Shown here in pieces: positions 35,291 to 46,850 of a DNA stretch of 64,000 nt. A model generated the notes under the pieces. The model saw nothing but the letters and a program-made list of their open reading frames with translations, was not told the origin of the DNA and did no database searches. The DNA comes from Panorpa germanica (Eukaryota; Arthropoda; Insecta; Mecoptera; Panorpidae): positions 13,950,001-14,014,000 of the forward strand of contig OY783205.1 of NCBI GenBank assembly GCA_963678705.1. The letters run 5' to 3'. The translations under genes and the position numbers were made by a program. Every line of letters starts with the position of its first letter. Within the stretch, counting starts at the first letter, position 1.

Positions 35291-35923
35291 AAATTTAATT
35301 TTTACCATTTTTTGAAAAGAAATCCTAACGATCCTAAAAGATCCTTACGACATCTTTTATTTAATAATATAGATTTTTCAAATGTTAATTCAAAATACTT
35401 AACAGATTTAATGGAAATCTGTAATAATTTTAATAACATATTTTTTTTCCCGGTAGATAAGTTATCTTGTGCGAGTGCACTGAGTGACTCACCTAACCCT
35501 GTAAACATTAAGCCGCATAGATTACCTCATGCGCATAAAGAAATTGTTGAGAAGCATATTCAAGAACTGTTGGCTAACAACATTATTGAAAAATGCGACT
35601 CACAGTTTAACGCACCTCTGTTAATGGTACCTAAAAAAGCAGATGCGTCGAGGAACAAACAATTTTGCGTTGTAATCGATTATCGTAAACTTAATGAGCA
35701 GACGACAAGTGATGTTTATCCTTTGCCCCTCGTACTTGACATACTAGACCAACTTAGTGGTGCAAAATATTCTTCTACGATTGATTTAGCTACAAATAAA
35801 TTTACTAGTAATAAATCAAGAATTAAATTAAATTTTGATAAAAAGGTCAATTCTCTTTTTTCACCTAAAAAGTATACGGTAGTTAATAGGAATAGATTGA
35901 AGAGATTTTGTACCAATGAATAA
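35291..35923 (+). pseudogene. Gypsy pol fragment, RT truncated by internal deletion
   Basis: The frame is open from about 35273, with the first ATG at 35312. It encodes the start of a gypsy RT: HRLPHAHKEIVEKHIQELL, APLLMVPKKADASRNKQ, VVIDYRKLNEQT, DVYPLPLVLDILDQL, YSSTIDLATN. Directly after the first catalytic Asp (STIDLA) the family's next blocks are absent. The frame runs instead through a Lys- and Asn-rich tail (PKKYTVVNRNRLKRF) to a stop at 35921. That tail could be the natural carboxy end of pol, which would make this an in-frame deletion of most of RT plus RNase H and integrase. The sequence from 35924 to 36199 is non-coding, ending in a GAAGGG purine run before the LTR. Confidence 0.75.
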
Positions 35924-36199
35924 AACCTTGACGAATAAGATGGATTTTGTCAGGGATGATTGTTTTGTGAAGCAGTGTTAACTCTATACGATGGGATCAG
36001 AATCGTTGTCGACACTTTGCTTCTCTTTTTGTTTTTTTTCCAGAATTGTAACTCGTATATTTTGTTTTTATACGTGTCCCTTTTTTTTTGGAAGGGGGTG
36101 TTGTGATAGTACGATATCGTCCTATCTTCCTTTTTCTTTTTCCTGGAAAGAAACGCATATGTTTTGTTTAATATGCGTTCCTTTTTTAGGGTTGAAGGG

Positions 36200-36968
36200 T
36201 GTTGTAAGTACGCATAAGTCGTACTTATCCTTCCTATTTTTAATATAAATGTTATTTATTTTATAAGAATTATATTATGTTATCTTTAATTTTAGTATTA
36301 ATATTGTAATGAATAATTGTTTAAGTTTAGCGCTTGTAAATATTGTCTCTGGTCTGTGGAGATTTATATTGTTTTAATACTGGTAACCCAGTATTGGCGT
36401 TATGAGATGTGAAATAAATCATTATAAATTAAACTGTACGACACTCAGAAAGTCAGTCTAAAACTGAGACTCGACGCATTACGAATTGTAACTTCGGTCG
36501 TACAATAACTCCAATTGTAACATCAAGTGTACTATGTAAGCACGTTTTAACTATTAATCAAATTATAACACTAAGAATTACATTTTGTTTTATATCTGAC
36601 ATCTTTATTAATCTAATAAAATACTATTGTAATTAAGTATGCAGATATAATATTACAACGAATAAATGATATATTTTAATAAAAGTGTTTGTATTAATAG
36701 TATTTAAAAGATACTAATTGTTCAACCGTCGTATGTTGCAACGAGGTTATACTTTAGACCGCTCAAGTATTCTCAAATTGCAACAATACACCGTCTTAAC
36801 AAGAATCCTGTTAATCATCTTAAAAGAGTTAATTCTTATCTACTGTAATTGGTTGTTGGAAGTCGTCAACTGAAGAATCTACTACCAGAAACTAGCATCC
36901 CTGCGGAATGTATTAGCAAGCTGAGTAATCTCCTTCTAGAACGACAATACGACTTAAAATTTACAACA
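36200..36968 (+). repeat. Ty3/gypsy 3' LTR
   Basis: Equal in length to the 5' LTR and nearly identical to it. Followed by ATAA, the target duplication. From 36973 to 38033 I see AT-rich sequence with no gene or named repeat. Confidence 0.9.
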
Positions 36969-38033
36969 ATAATCACCACTAATGATAAAAGTTGTTCGAC
37001 TTTTTTTTTAAAAATAATCACTGAATTTTAACAAAATTATTTAAGTATATTTCACAAATGTTTATTTCTTTTAGCAATCACTTTTATATGTTATTTAATA
37101 AAAACATAGAATTTTAGCACATGTATTTAAAATCTTATGCAATTCTTAGGTTAAATTTCAACACGTTCTGCAGTTATTGCTCACAAATATTATAATACAT
37201 TCTATTGTATGTAAATGTGGTTTATAATAATAGCAATATCTTTTTTTCTTCTTATTCTTAAGTCATGAATAATTTAATAATTATTTATTTGTTAAACAGA
37301 TAAATCATCTCTTAATACATCTCTCAATACGTCCGATGGTGTAATGGTTTGTGGTTCAATGGTCAATAAGTAAAATCAATAATGCCGGATATCTACCTCT
37401 CTCTTTCTATCCGTTTCATGTCTGGTATTTATTAGATCTCGTATTTATTACTTAGTAATGGTAACATGAGTAATATTCAGGGTAGCGAAGCTACCATCCA
37501 TGGCACTTATTTTCAAATAAAATATATATTTTAAATGTAAATTAACTAAAACCTTTCCCCCGTTGACACAAGTAAATTATTATGTTATGTTGGTTTGCAG
37601 GTTTTTATTTTAATCAAATAACATACGAATTTAATACAATCAAACATAGAAATGGCAATACATAGTTATGGATAGTATTTGCTGGAACAAGAACATGTCT
37701 GCAGATTTCGATTCGGATAAATAATTTGTTCAAGAAAAGTTGAATATTACTTGAATCTGTATTTGTACACACATGAATTGTGCTCATTCATGTATCTTTT
37801 CTAGCACTAACTATTTATCTGAATCGTAATCGTATCAGATCGTGTAAAACAATGAAAATGTATCATATAGAAGCAAATTGTGAAGGTAGCCGGAAATCAA
37901 TCTTGGAGCGGCATTTTCAAATATAAAGCACAAGCTTTAATTTATTTTGATATTGCTGACATAAGAATAAATGTAGTTTATGTACGATTTTGTTTTTGAT
38001 ATAAATGACATGTTTTTCATATAAATTTCTTTT

Positions 38034-38049
38034 AATGATAAGCTCAACC
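38034..38049. repeat. LINE target-site duplication, left copy
   Basis: AATGATAAGCTCAACC at 38034-38049 recurs exactly at 41489-41504, just beyond the A-rich tail of the LINE. Confidence 0.9.
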
Positions 38050-41000
38050 AAAATGGAAACAAATGTACAGACAAATTAAATTACCAGTGATACTAACGGG
38101 AGATTTTAATTCACTTCATCCATCATGGAATATAAACAACTTAATAAATTACGAAGGACAAGAATTGAATAAATTTATTGATGAAGAATTTCTTCATATA
38201 GCTAACAATGATTGTCCTACAAGAGTACACCATCCTTATAGAAGAGATAGTATCTTGGATTTAACCCTTATTAATCCTAGAATAATGCACATGTTAATAG
38301 ACTGGAAGGTATTAAATGACAGCATGGGGAGTGATCATTATCCCATACTTTTTAATTTAACAAATTCAAATAATGTTGACATAGGTAGAACAAGGAATTA
38401 TATCACTAGAAGAAATTTCAAAAAAGCTGACTGGAATGAATATCAAAATATTATATCCAATAAACTCGATAATGGTTCAAATTTATATATCAGCTATGAG
38501 CATTTAATTAATACCATGAATGAGTCAGCGGAGGAAAGTATTCCATGCACTAAAATTTATAATAAGGATCCAAAACATGAAAAACCCCTATGGTGGGACA
38601 GCAATTGTAATAAAATGGTTGCTAAAAGAAGATTAGCTTTAACTAAATTTAATAGAAATTCTAATATGGAAAATTATCTAAATTTTAAAAAGGAACAAGC
38701 AAACACACAAAAGTATTTTAGGATAAGAAGGAAGGAGGAATACAAGAAATTTTGTGAAAATATTAAGCCAAAAACTCCAGCTAAATTAATTTGGGGAGTA
38801 GTGCATAAATTATCAAGACCGAATATAAATCAGAACACCAGAAGTATGAATAATGATTGGATTGAAGAGTTTGCTAGAAATTATTGTGGTAACTACAATA
38901 TCATTTCAAGGCCGTATATTCAAAATTTTAAAGTAGTAGAATTTTTAGATAAATCAATAGAGTTAGAAGAATTAAATTACAGTTTAAATCATAACAAGAA
39001 AACAAGTACTGGTATTGACAGAATCTCATATGAAATGATCCAAAACTTACCTAAAAGCGCCAAAATTGCCCTAATTAACAATTTTAATAATATATTTAAT
39101 ACCAGAATAATTCCTAGTGATTGGAAAAATCATATTATTGTCCCTATTTTAAAATCTGGAAAGAATCCTGAAGTAGCATCATCATATCGACCAATTACTT
39201 TAATATCATGCGTAGCCAAAACAATGGAAAATATTTTGAAAAACAGATTAGAATGGTATTTAGAACACAACAATAAATTACCAGATTCGCAATTTGGATT
39301 TAGAAAAAATCGAAGTGTGCATGACAGCTTAAATATATTCAATCTGGACATTCAAAAAACGTACAGCTCTAATAAATACATGCTAGCTGTGTTCTTAGAT
39401 ATTAAGGGAGCTTATGATGCAGTTACATATCCTAACCTACAACTGAAATTAAGAGAAATTGGAATAACCAGCAAAATTACAAATTGGTTAATGTCATATT
39501 TTGAATTGAGATCCATTTATGTAAGAAATGAAGAAAATTTAATAGGACCATTTACCTGCAATAAAGGCCTACCTCAAGGATCTATTCTTAGTCCACTTTT
39601 ATACACAATATATTCTAAAGACATTTCTAAATTAAAAGACGATCACACATTTATTTTACAATTTGCAGATGATATTGTTTTATATAGTATTGGCCCATCC
39701 ATAGAATGTTTAAGGAAGAGAATTAACAAGAAATTATGCAAATTAAGAGATATATTAGACAAAATTGAATTAGAAATCTCAGTAGAAAAATCTCAAGCTG
39801 TCATTTTTACTAGACACAAAATTATATCAAGTCCGAGGATAATATATAATAACAAAAATATTATTATATCAAATAGAGCAAAATTTTTAGGTATTTGGTT
39901 TGATTGTAAATCTACTTGGAGCTTCGAAATTGATAAAATTATACTTAAATGCAACAGAGGAATAAATGTTTTAAGAAGTCTAGCAGGAAGTAAATGGGGA
40001 GCTCATCCTATTTCTTTAATACAAATTTATCAAGCAATTATAAGTTCACATTTAGACTATTCAAGTATATTAATTAGTACAGCTTCCAAATCAAGATTAT
40101 TAAAATTGGATAGAATACAATACAGAAGCTTAAGAATCGCTTTAGGTTGCATGACTTCAACTCCAACTCATATACTTCAAGCTGAATCTAATATAGCTCC
40201 ATTACAATTTAGAAACCAACTGCTTAGTGATAAATTTTATGTTAAATGTGAAACATTATCGAAATTCCAAATTATTGATAAAATTAAATTATTAACTACA
40301 TATATTCAAAACTCTTCTTACTGGATCAAAAAGAATAAACCTATTTTAATAAATAGTTACATGAAATTAAAGGATCTAAATCTACAAAGAAATTCGAAAT
40401 CGCCTATATACTCTATTCCTTTTGAATCATTAATTAAACCTATGGATATATATATTAACACAAAATTATTGTCAAAATCTTTTAATAATGCGATAAATAA
40501 TGAAAATTTTTTAAATATAATGCATCAATTTAATATAAATTTTACAAAAATAATATATACAGATGCATCCATTGATTTAGAAAGAAATAAAGCAGGATTT
40601 GCTATATATGAACAGATAAATTTAAGATATTATAAATATAAATTAAATAACAAAGTTTGCTCTTACACTGGAGAAAAATTAGCATTATTAAAAGCATTGG
40701 AAATTAATGAAAATATCAACAATAATAAAATTATAATAATAACGGATTCTTTAAGTGTTTTAAAAAATTTAAATTCAAATGATAACAAATCAAATAATAA
40801 TATTTTAACATGCAAAATTAAGAAGATGTATTTCAATATAATAAATAGGAATAATACCATAAAATTTATGTGGATACCAGGACACTGTGGAATAAGAGGA
40901 AACGAAATTGCGGATAAATTAGCAAAGGAATCAATAAATTTGGAAATTGAGATGAGAGTGAAATTACCTTCATATGAAATTTTTAATATAATCAAAAAAT

Positions 41001-41488
41001 TTTACTTCAATTTAAGAAACACAGATTTCATTAACAAAAGTCAGTTAAAAGGAAGAGATTATTATATGTTGCATCCAAATTTAAGTAAGAAGAGATGGTT
41101 TAGAAATGAGTCCCGCAAAATTATATCAACTACAATCAGAATCAAAAGTAATCATTGCAAAACTCCAGCTCATCTGTACAAAATTAATATTAAATCTGAC
41201 GATAGATGTCAATGTGGTGAAGAAGGAAATTTGGATCATATTATATTTGAATGCATAAATTATAGTTTAGAAAGATCAAAATTGAATAGTGGTATATTAG
41301 ATGTGATTAAAACTTTTCCTGTTAATACTAAATTTTTGTTAAGTGATACAAAATTAATTAGTGAATTATTGAAATATTTAGAAATGTGTAAAATTGAATT
41401 ATAAATTATAAAAGATGTTAAAAAATTATTTGATGGTGGCTATGACTAAAGAAAGTCAAGGCAAAGAAGAAAATAAATATAAAAAAAA
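38050..41488 (+). mobile_element. I-clade LINE, 5'-truncated, recent
   Basis: About 3.4 kb between perfect 16-bp target duplications, ending in A-rich sequence (AAATATAAAAAAAAAA). The copy begins inside the endonuclease domain, so reverse transcription stopped early. The rest of ORF2 is unbroken. Absence of stops and the perfect duplication point to a recent insertion. It is related to the LINE at 581 but clearly diverged from it, with a much higher AT content. Confidence 0.9.
38063..41404 (+). CDS. LINE ORF2: partial endonuclease, reverse transcriptase, RNase H
   Basis: Open for 1113 codons. The ATG at 38063 is internal, because the same frame is already open at the element's truncated edge (38050). 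Residues 1-115 are the carboxy half of an APE endonuclease (LTGDFNSLHPSWN, SILDLTLINP, MGSDHYPI); its amino half and catalytic start are missing. The RT spans about residues 310-620: STGIDRISYEM, SSYRPITLIS, FGFRKNRSVHDSL, VFLDIKGAYDAV, GLPQGSILSPLLY, FADDIVLYS near 533. RNase H is at about 828-965 (IYTDASIDLERN, ITDSLSVL, WIPGHCGIRGNEIADKLA). A terminal knuckle near 1048 is CQCGEEGNLDHIIFEC. It would copy element RNA at nicked DNA but cannot nick without the full endonuclease. No ORF1 is present. Confidence 0.9.
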   Translation: MYRQIKLPVILTGDFNSLHPSWNINNLINYEGQELNKFIDEEFLHIANNDCPTRVHHPYRRDSILDLTLINPRIMHMLIDWKVLNDSMGSDHYPILFNLTNSNNVDIGRTRNYITRRNFKKADWNEYQNIISNKLDNGSNLYISYEHLINTMNESAEESIPCTKIYNKDPKHEKPLWWDSNCNKMVAKRRLALTKFNRNSNMENYLNFKKEQANTQKYFRIRRKEEYKKFCENIKPKTPAKLIWGVVHKLSRPNINQNTRSMNNDWIEEFARNYCGNYNIISRPYIQNFKVVEFLDKSIELEELNYSLNHNKKTSTGIDRISYEMIQNLPKSAKIALINNFNNIFNTRIIPSDWKNHIIVPILKSGKNPEVASSYRPITLISCVAKTMENILKNRLEWYLEHNNKLPDSQFGFRKNRSVHDSLNIFNLDIQKTYSSNKYMLAVFLDIKGAYDAVTYPNLQLKLREIGITSKITNWLMSYFELRSIYVRNEENLIGPFTCNKGLPQGSILSPLLYTIYSKDISKLKDDHTFILQFADDIVLYSIGPSIECLRKRINKKLCKLRDILDKIELEISVEKSQAVIFTRHKIISSPRIIYNNKNIIISNRAKFLGIWFDCKSTWSFEIDKIILKCNRGINVLRSLAGSKWGAHPISLIQIYQAIISSHLDYSSILISTASKSRLLKLDRIQYRSLRIALGCMTSTPTHILQAESNIAPLQFRNQLLSDKFYVKCETLSKFQIIDKIKLLTTYIQNSSYWIKKNKPILINSYMKLKDLNLQRNSKSPIYSIPFESLIKPMDIYINTKLLSKSFNNAINNENFLNIMHQFNINFTKIIYTDASIDLERNKAGFAIYEQINLRYYKYKLNNKVCSYTGEKLALLKALEINENINNNKIIIITDSLSVLKNLNSNDNKSNNNILTCKIKKMYFNIINRNNTIKFMWIPGHCGIRGNEIADKLAKESINLEIEMRVKLPSYEIFNIIKKFYFNLRNTDFINKSQLKGRDYYMLHPNLSKKRWFRNESRKIISTTIRIKSNHCKTPAHLYKINIKSDDRCQCGEEGNLDHIIFECINYSLERSKLNSGILDVIKTFPVNTKFLLSDTKLISELLKYLEMCKIEL

Positions 41489-41504
41489 AATGATAAGCTC
41501 AACC
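41489..41504. repeat. LINE target-site duplication, right copy
   Basis: Exact repeat of 38034-38049. The following 41505-42680 is very AT-rich, with a pyrimidine-rich stretch near 42410-42480, and shows no gene I can support. Confidence 0.9.
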
Positions 41505-42683
41505 TTCTACAATTGCTTTGTAAATACACTTTTTGCTTAAATTTAAATAAATTTTATTTATTTTTATATAAAATGTATTTAATAATAATTTAACATTTGT
41601 ATACAAATATTGTTTCCAGAAATTGTAACATTGTAAACAGAATATGTAAATATCATAAACCATATGTGATATATCATATATAACATTTTTGTTAATATTG
41701 TTTATCAATTCACATAATCTTTACATTAAATGTTATATGTAATATTTATTTGTATTGTATATACCTTTTTGAACTTACAATCTGTATACATTTATTTCTC
41801 ATTTTATTTTCTAATAAATAATGTTTATATATATAATAATAATAAATGTTTAAGATCAAATTCAATTCATTTCTTTATGTATACATATTGTAATTTACAA
41901 TTAAAATTTATCTTGCTCTCGTTTCTTCTTCTTATCTCTTCTTTTTCTCTTACTTTCATCAACCATACTCTTATATATATAATTTCATTATACATATAAT
42001 TTCTTATACATATAATTTTTGAATTTTATGTGAATTTATTGGTATTATCTCTCATTAACTAAACAAGAAATTTAAACTAAACTTAAATATTATAAAAATA
42101 CTAATAAAGACATCGTTTTTACGAACCTGTATTTATATTATTTAATACAAATCATAAGATATTTTTTGTTTTAAGATACAATCAATTGTTAGTTTATATT
42201 AATCGAATTTCAAGGAAATACTTAGATATAATTTTTTTTTAAGTGTTATATTATTATTTGTTATTCTTATGTTTTTGCCATTAGGCACTACATTCTTCTG
42301 CCTTAAATCAATAAACTATATATCACTGTGCTAAATTACATTTGTGATCCTTATTATATCTAACCATTCTCACTTCTTCGAAAAGAAAAAAAGAAAATGT
42401 TGCTTCCCTCTTCCTTCTGTTTCTACTCAGCCATTTCTTCTCTTTCCTCGCTTCTTTTCTTATATCCGCCATCCACCTCTTCTCTTGTTTACATATGTAC
42501 CTCTGTAGCAGCGACAAGCTCAAAGATGTTACCAGATTGCCTCCTTTTTTCCATGTTGTAACTAATGCGAATTTTACTATAATAAGAAAAATGAAGATAC
42601 GTTAATATTTATATTGTGGTACGAATAAATAAATAAATTTAACTACTATACCTAGAAGCAACTAATTGTAGGGCTCTAATAAT

Positions 42684-42804
42684 TCAAACTATGTTATTTT
42701 CATATGGTATATTACGTTTAGCTGACACAGCCATTTTTAAGTAACTAACGATTGGCATTAATTCCTGAGATGCGATTGTTTGTTGCCATGCATTCATAAG
42801 ATAA
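42684..42804 (-). pseudogene. Possible terminal coding exon on the minus strand, unidentified
   Basis: Read on the minus strand, a pyrimidine/TTTTTTCAG acceptor at about 42805-42813 precedes an open stretch that encodes YLMNAWQQTIASQELMP and then a SYLKMAVSAKRNIPYE-like tail before TGA at 42684-42686. The residue mix and the acceptor look coding. No upstream exon could be linked in 42820-43150. I do not recognise the family; it may be part of a transposon gene or a chance frame. Confidence 0.25.
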
Positions 42805-43159
42805 CTGAAAAAATTGTATATTACATAAATATTAATGAGAGTAGTTTTTCATTTTTTTCTTACACATATTGTCGTTAATAAATACATTTTCAATTCAATT
42901 TAATATTAAATTAATATTGTAAACATTGTTGAATCTTCATATAAAGAATGTGGCACTTATTTTAAGATTTAGATTCAGTAACCTGTTATATATTTCATAC
43001 CAAACAAAACTCTATAATAATAATAGGGATTGAGAAACATGACTTTGACGCCAACTACCGAGAAAAATGTAAAGCAAAGTGGTGGCAAGTGGTATAGAAA
43101 ACAATAAGGAATTTGTTAAATTAATAATTTTTTTAATCTAATCGAAATAATTTTAAGTA

Positions 43160-44309
43160 ATGTCTTCTTCAAAAGTATCGTGCTGTATCCGTGGCTGTTT
43201 CAATATGCCATATAAAAACAAAAACCAAAATACAAGTGTGAAATTTTATCGTTTCCCTGCGAGTACTATGGATAACCTTTAAACGTCAACAATGGATAAA
43301 TGCAGTGAAAAACTATGTGTAAGTAAATTATTTTAATAAAAAAATTTAATTAATCACAATCAAATTTGAAAAGCTAAGTATTATAAAATAGAATATTAAA
43401 CTATATAATAATTATTTTATGAAATAAATAAAATAGTAATAAGTAAAAGTAAAATTTAAAAAATTTGTGTTTCAGAAAATATCTAAAGGATTGGGAACTA
43501 ACTAAAAATACACGCATTTGTAGTGATCATTTTGTGAATAATCAAAAGTCAGAACATCCTCGGCATCCTTCATACACACCAACAATTTTTCCTGGTAAAG
43601 TAAATTCCAAAAAATCCACTCAGTCATTTGAACGTTTCGAACGATTACGGCAACGGAATGTACGAAGTGAAATGAATATCATTAATAATAATAATAATGA
43701 AATTGAAATTCAAGAGGATAATTATGTAGATATTGAAACACAGAGCGTTGAAGATCATTATGCTTCTGATGCTACTCCACAAAAAACAACTCGTAGTATA
43801 ACATGTCAAACTGATGAAATTGTTGATGAAAGTGTTTTAGATGAACATAAGTATTTTTTTTGTAACATAAATTCCCGTGATGGTGTAACTACTGCAGAAG
43901 TGCAAGTAAACATTCCAATATTATAATATATAATATAATTAATTTGCCGCTTTTACGAAAGAATGTTGAAGATGTTGGGTGTGATCCAATTACTCCAGAT
44001 CCTATTAAATCTGATTATCAAGGTTTCAATGGAATTACTTCTATTCATGATGACCAATCGTTAAGCAGTTTAACAGGTGTTAATTTTTCAATATTTGCAT
44101 TTCTATTGAATATGCTTCCCGACATAAAATCTACCAAAATAGATAAAAAAACGAAATTACTTATCACTTTGACAAAATCGAAAACTGGTCAGACATTTAC
44201 AGCATTAGGAGTACTATTCTGCATCCACAGAACTTCAGCACAAAAAATATTTATCAGTAACTTACAAAAACTGAATATTTTATTGAAAAATTTTATAGTT
44301 TGGCCTTAA
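43160..44309 (+). pseudogene. THAP-domain transposase relic (THAP plus HTH of a DDE transposase)
   Basis: Exon 1 (43160-43318, donor GTAAGT) encodes the first half of a THAP zinc finger: MSSSKVSCCIRGCFN, FYRFP, and after a one-base frameshift near 43281 KRQQWINAVKNY. Exon 2 (from 43476 after TTTCAG) completes it: KDWELTKNTRICSDHF with the second Cys and His, and TPTIFPGK matching the THAP-typical AVPTIF end. The frame stops at 43924. At about 43962-44309, in another frame, comes a domain like the helix-turn-helix preceding DDE_Tnp_4 transposases (FNGITSIHDDQSLSSLTGV, SKTGQTFTALGVLFCIHRTS, NFIVWP). The catalytic DDE part is absent downstream. THAP binds DNA; this combination is known from ISL2EU-like and related transposons. 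44310-45620 holds no feature I can name. Confidence 0.75.
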
Positions 44310-45624
44310 TTTAATTATTTTTTGCATTATTTATTTATATACTATTCTATGCATATACTATTTCTACGCTGTTTACATCATAATCCTTTACATTTATGAC
44401 ACCAGAGCGCTCCACTTTCGGCAGTAGTGCTGCCTCTACAGTTCTTTCTCAATCTCTATATATTATAATCTTAAACTTATTTTGTAATTTTTAGAAGTCA
44501 TCGATGTTTCATTTTTGAAATGGTATCTTTATTTCTAAGCATACATTTGGATTCAACATTAGTTGTTACAAGTCTATTACAAATGATATATAAATATTTT
44601 AGCGATATTTTTGACTCAATTGTAAATATTTCTTTACTTTTCGTAGCTTTTTTATAATACCCAGTAAACATTTGGTGAAATAGAATTGCTAGGTGAAGTT
44701 CTAGTCACTCGTACATTTCAATTCTAACGTTTTACAAGTTGGAGGAACAACACAGAAAATTGATTGTAGTTCGAATTAACTTTTACAAAGTAAAATAAAA
44801 TCTGACATCTGTAGTATTAGCAAGTTCGTTAACAGTTCAAAACTGGTATACAAAAGCTGCTTTTAGTTCAAATTCATTCCCTAGCTGTCAGAATTTTTTC
44901 CAACATTATTCATTAAGTAGCAGCAGTTTCTTTCACAGTTGGATATACTATTTTTTTAGATAATTTTCACTCAAAAGTGAGGAAAAAATATGATTAGTGA
45001 GAAATAAACGAGATTTCTCATTGTTATTTTATTATATTTGTATGTTATTTCATTCAAAAGATATGTATAAATTATATACCATCCATTTATAATAAACGGA
45101 TGTATAATGACATATCTAAGATTGCTATCTCTCTCATTCTTACTCGTTCGGCAATGATCGACTACTATTCGTTTAGATTTAAATGGCGGAATATAAGAAA
45201 TACGTACTAAAGTTTCCAAAAGTTACTAAGTTCTCTTTACTGTTGAAATTATTAATAGTAATTTGAATACCCATTATTAAATAGTCATTAATAGTTTTAC
45301 ATTTTTTTACAAAACTATTATTTGTATTTATACAGTTATATTTAAATATATAGTAAGTTGTAATTTTTTTTAAATTTATTTGTATATGAAGCAACGCTTA
45401 ACCACCATTTTGTAAATTATTTCCTTTGTATTTTATATAAAAGTTATTTTGGTAATTATTATGAGTACCTATTTAATGTATTATATATTGTATAACATAT
45501 TTTATTATATTCATTGGTTTAAACCAAAATATTAAATATCTTAAATTTTTGTTTTTTTATTTCAGTCTACATTGCTTTATTCTCTACTCTATTAATCAGT
45601 AAGTACACTTTTATTACTTTAAAC

Positions 45625-46850
45625 ATGCCTAAACCACTGCATCTAATATCAAAGCATCATTATTATTTGCCAAAGAAACTAAAAAACTATTAGTAGGTGC
45701 AGGTTTATCCGCATACGCAAGGACGACGCGGAGATTAAAATCTGTAAATCAAAGTAGTATTGGTATTACAATATCTGACATAAATGTACAAGAATTAGGC
45801 TGTATTATTCTACTGATGAATTAATTGAAGATTCTGTTAATAAGTACAGCTGTGGCAGTTCAAAAGTTAATAATGATATTCAATCGCAAATATCAGAATG
45901 GGTGATAAGATATCATATTTTAAATATAGCAGTGAAATTAAAACCAACATTTCCTAATTTGCCAAAAGATTCCAGAACTTTGCGTTCTACCCACAAACAA
46001 TCCAATATTGTTAATATATGCAATGGTGCTTATCTTCATTATGGTTTATCAGTTGCAATTAATAATTGCTTTAAAACAATTAAGGGCAATGATTTTATAC
46101 CTGATTCTATAATTTTAGATATAGGAATCCACTTGCAAAGAGTTCTAAAAGTCAATTATAGCCAATATTAGGTAATGTTGTTAATTGGAAATAGGGGCTT
46201 ATCATGGCGACAGTAAACCCACTTTAATTGCAGGGTACATTCAAGTATTCAGTGAAGAGCTAAACTATTTGATAGCTAATGGTGTTGTACTAGATAATAA
46301 AACATATTTAGTTTAAATAAGAGCATACATTTGCGATGCCCCTGCGCGAGCATATGTAACAAATACAAAAAATCACACTGGATATTATGGATGCGGTAAA
46401 TGTACTCAGAAAGGTACTCCTATAAGCCATCGCGTGACATTTCCAAAGTTAGATGCTGCGTTAAGGTCTGATTCATCTTTTAGAAGAAGAGAACAACCTG
46501 AGCATCATAAGGAAGAAGACATTCATATTTTGGAATCTTTCGGTATTGGAATGGTGATTCAATTTCCATTCGATTATATGCACTTGGTATGTTTAGGAAT
46601 TATGAAACATTTACTGGGGACGAGAACCCCTAAACGGTTAATGGAAACTTCAACACAAACACCGTCCGAGTTTTGTCGAAAAGTTAGGCCATTAACTGAA
46701 CTGGGAAGATGGAAAACCACTGAATTCAGACAATTTCTGGTTTATACAGGTTCATAATTTCTTAAAGGCATTTCAACCAGAGTGGCCGATTTAGAAAACA
46801 AGGAATTTGTTCTCTGCAGGTTTATTGCAATAAAGTTATACATTCATAAT
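45625..46850 (+). pseudogene. Transposase_21/CACTA-like transposon gene, broken
   Basis: Shifting frames give the order expected for a multicopy transposase-like family in insect and cnidarian genomes. An amino region (NIKASLLFAKETKKLLVGAG) is near 45640. WVIRYHILNIAV and LPKDSRTLRSTHKQ are at 45902-46010. GAYHGDSKPTLIAGYI is near 46195, with a stop in the adjoining frame. A Cys-rich core ICDAPARAYVTNTKNHTGYY and then GCGKCTQKG are near 46325-46425. FPFDYMHLVCLGIMKHLL is at about 46563-46616, and WKTTEFRQFLVYTG at about 46711-46752. At least three frame breaks occur. The Pfam assignment is from memory of the FDYMHLVCLG pattern and is uncertain; that it is transposon-derived is firmer. Confidence 0.55.

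Larger units (their letters stand above)
31523..36968 (+). mobile_element. Ty3/gypsy LTR retrotransposon, young, with large pol deletion
   Basis: Two 769-bp LTRs (31523-32291 and 36200-36968) are equal in length and nearly identical; one substitution was noticed. ATAA lies on both sides (31519-31522 and 36969-36972), consistent with a 4-bp target duplication. A tRNA-Leu-like primer site follows the 5' LTR. The interior has a 631-codon gag-protease frame and a short pol frame that stops inside the RT. RNase H and integrase are absent, so the copy is non-autonomous. The total of 5.4 kb is short for a gypsy element with long LTRs. Fragments of related LTRs lie at 7181 and 22060. Confidence 0.88.

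Noticed and set aside
41730..41999. 89-codon hydrophobic frame, possible membrane protein
   Set aside because: Composition is that of random AT-rich DNA (Tyr, Ile, Phe, Leu) next to the LINE tail, with no family pattern.
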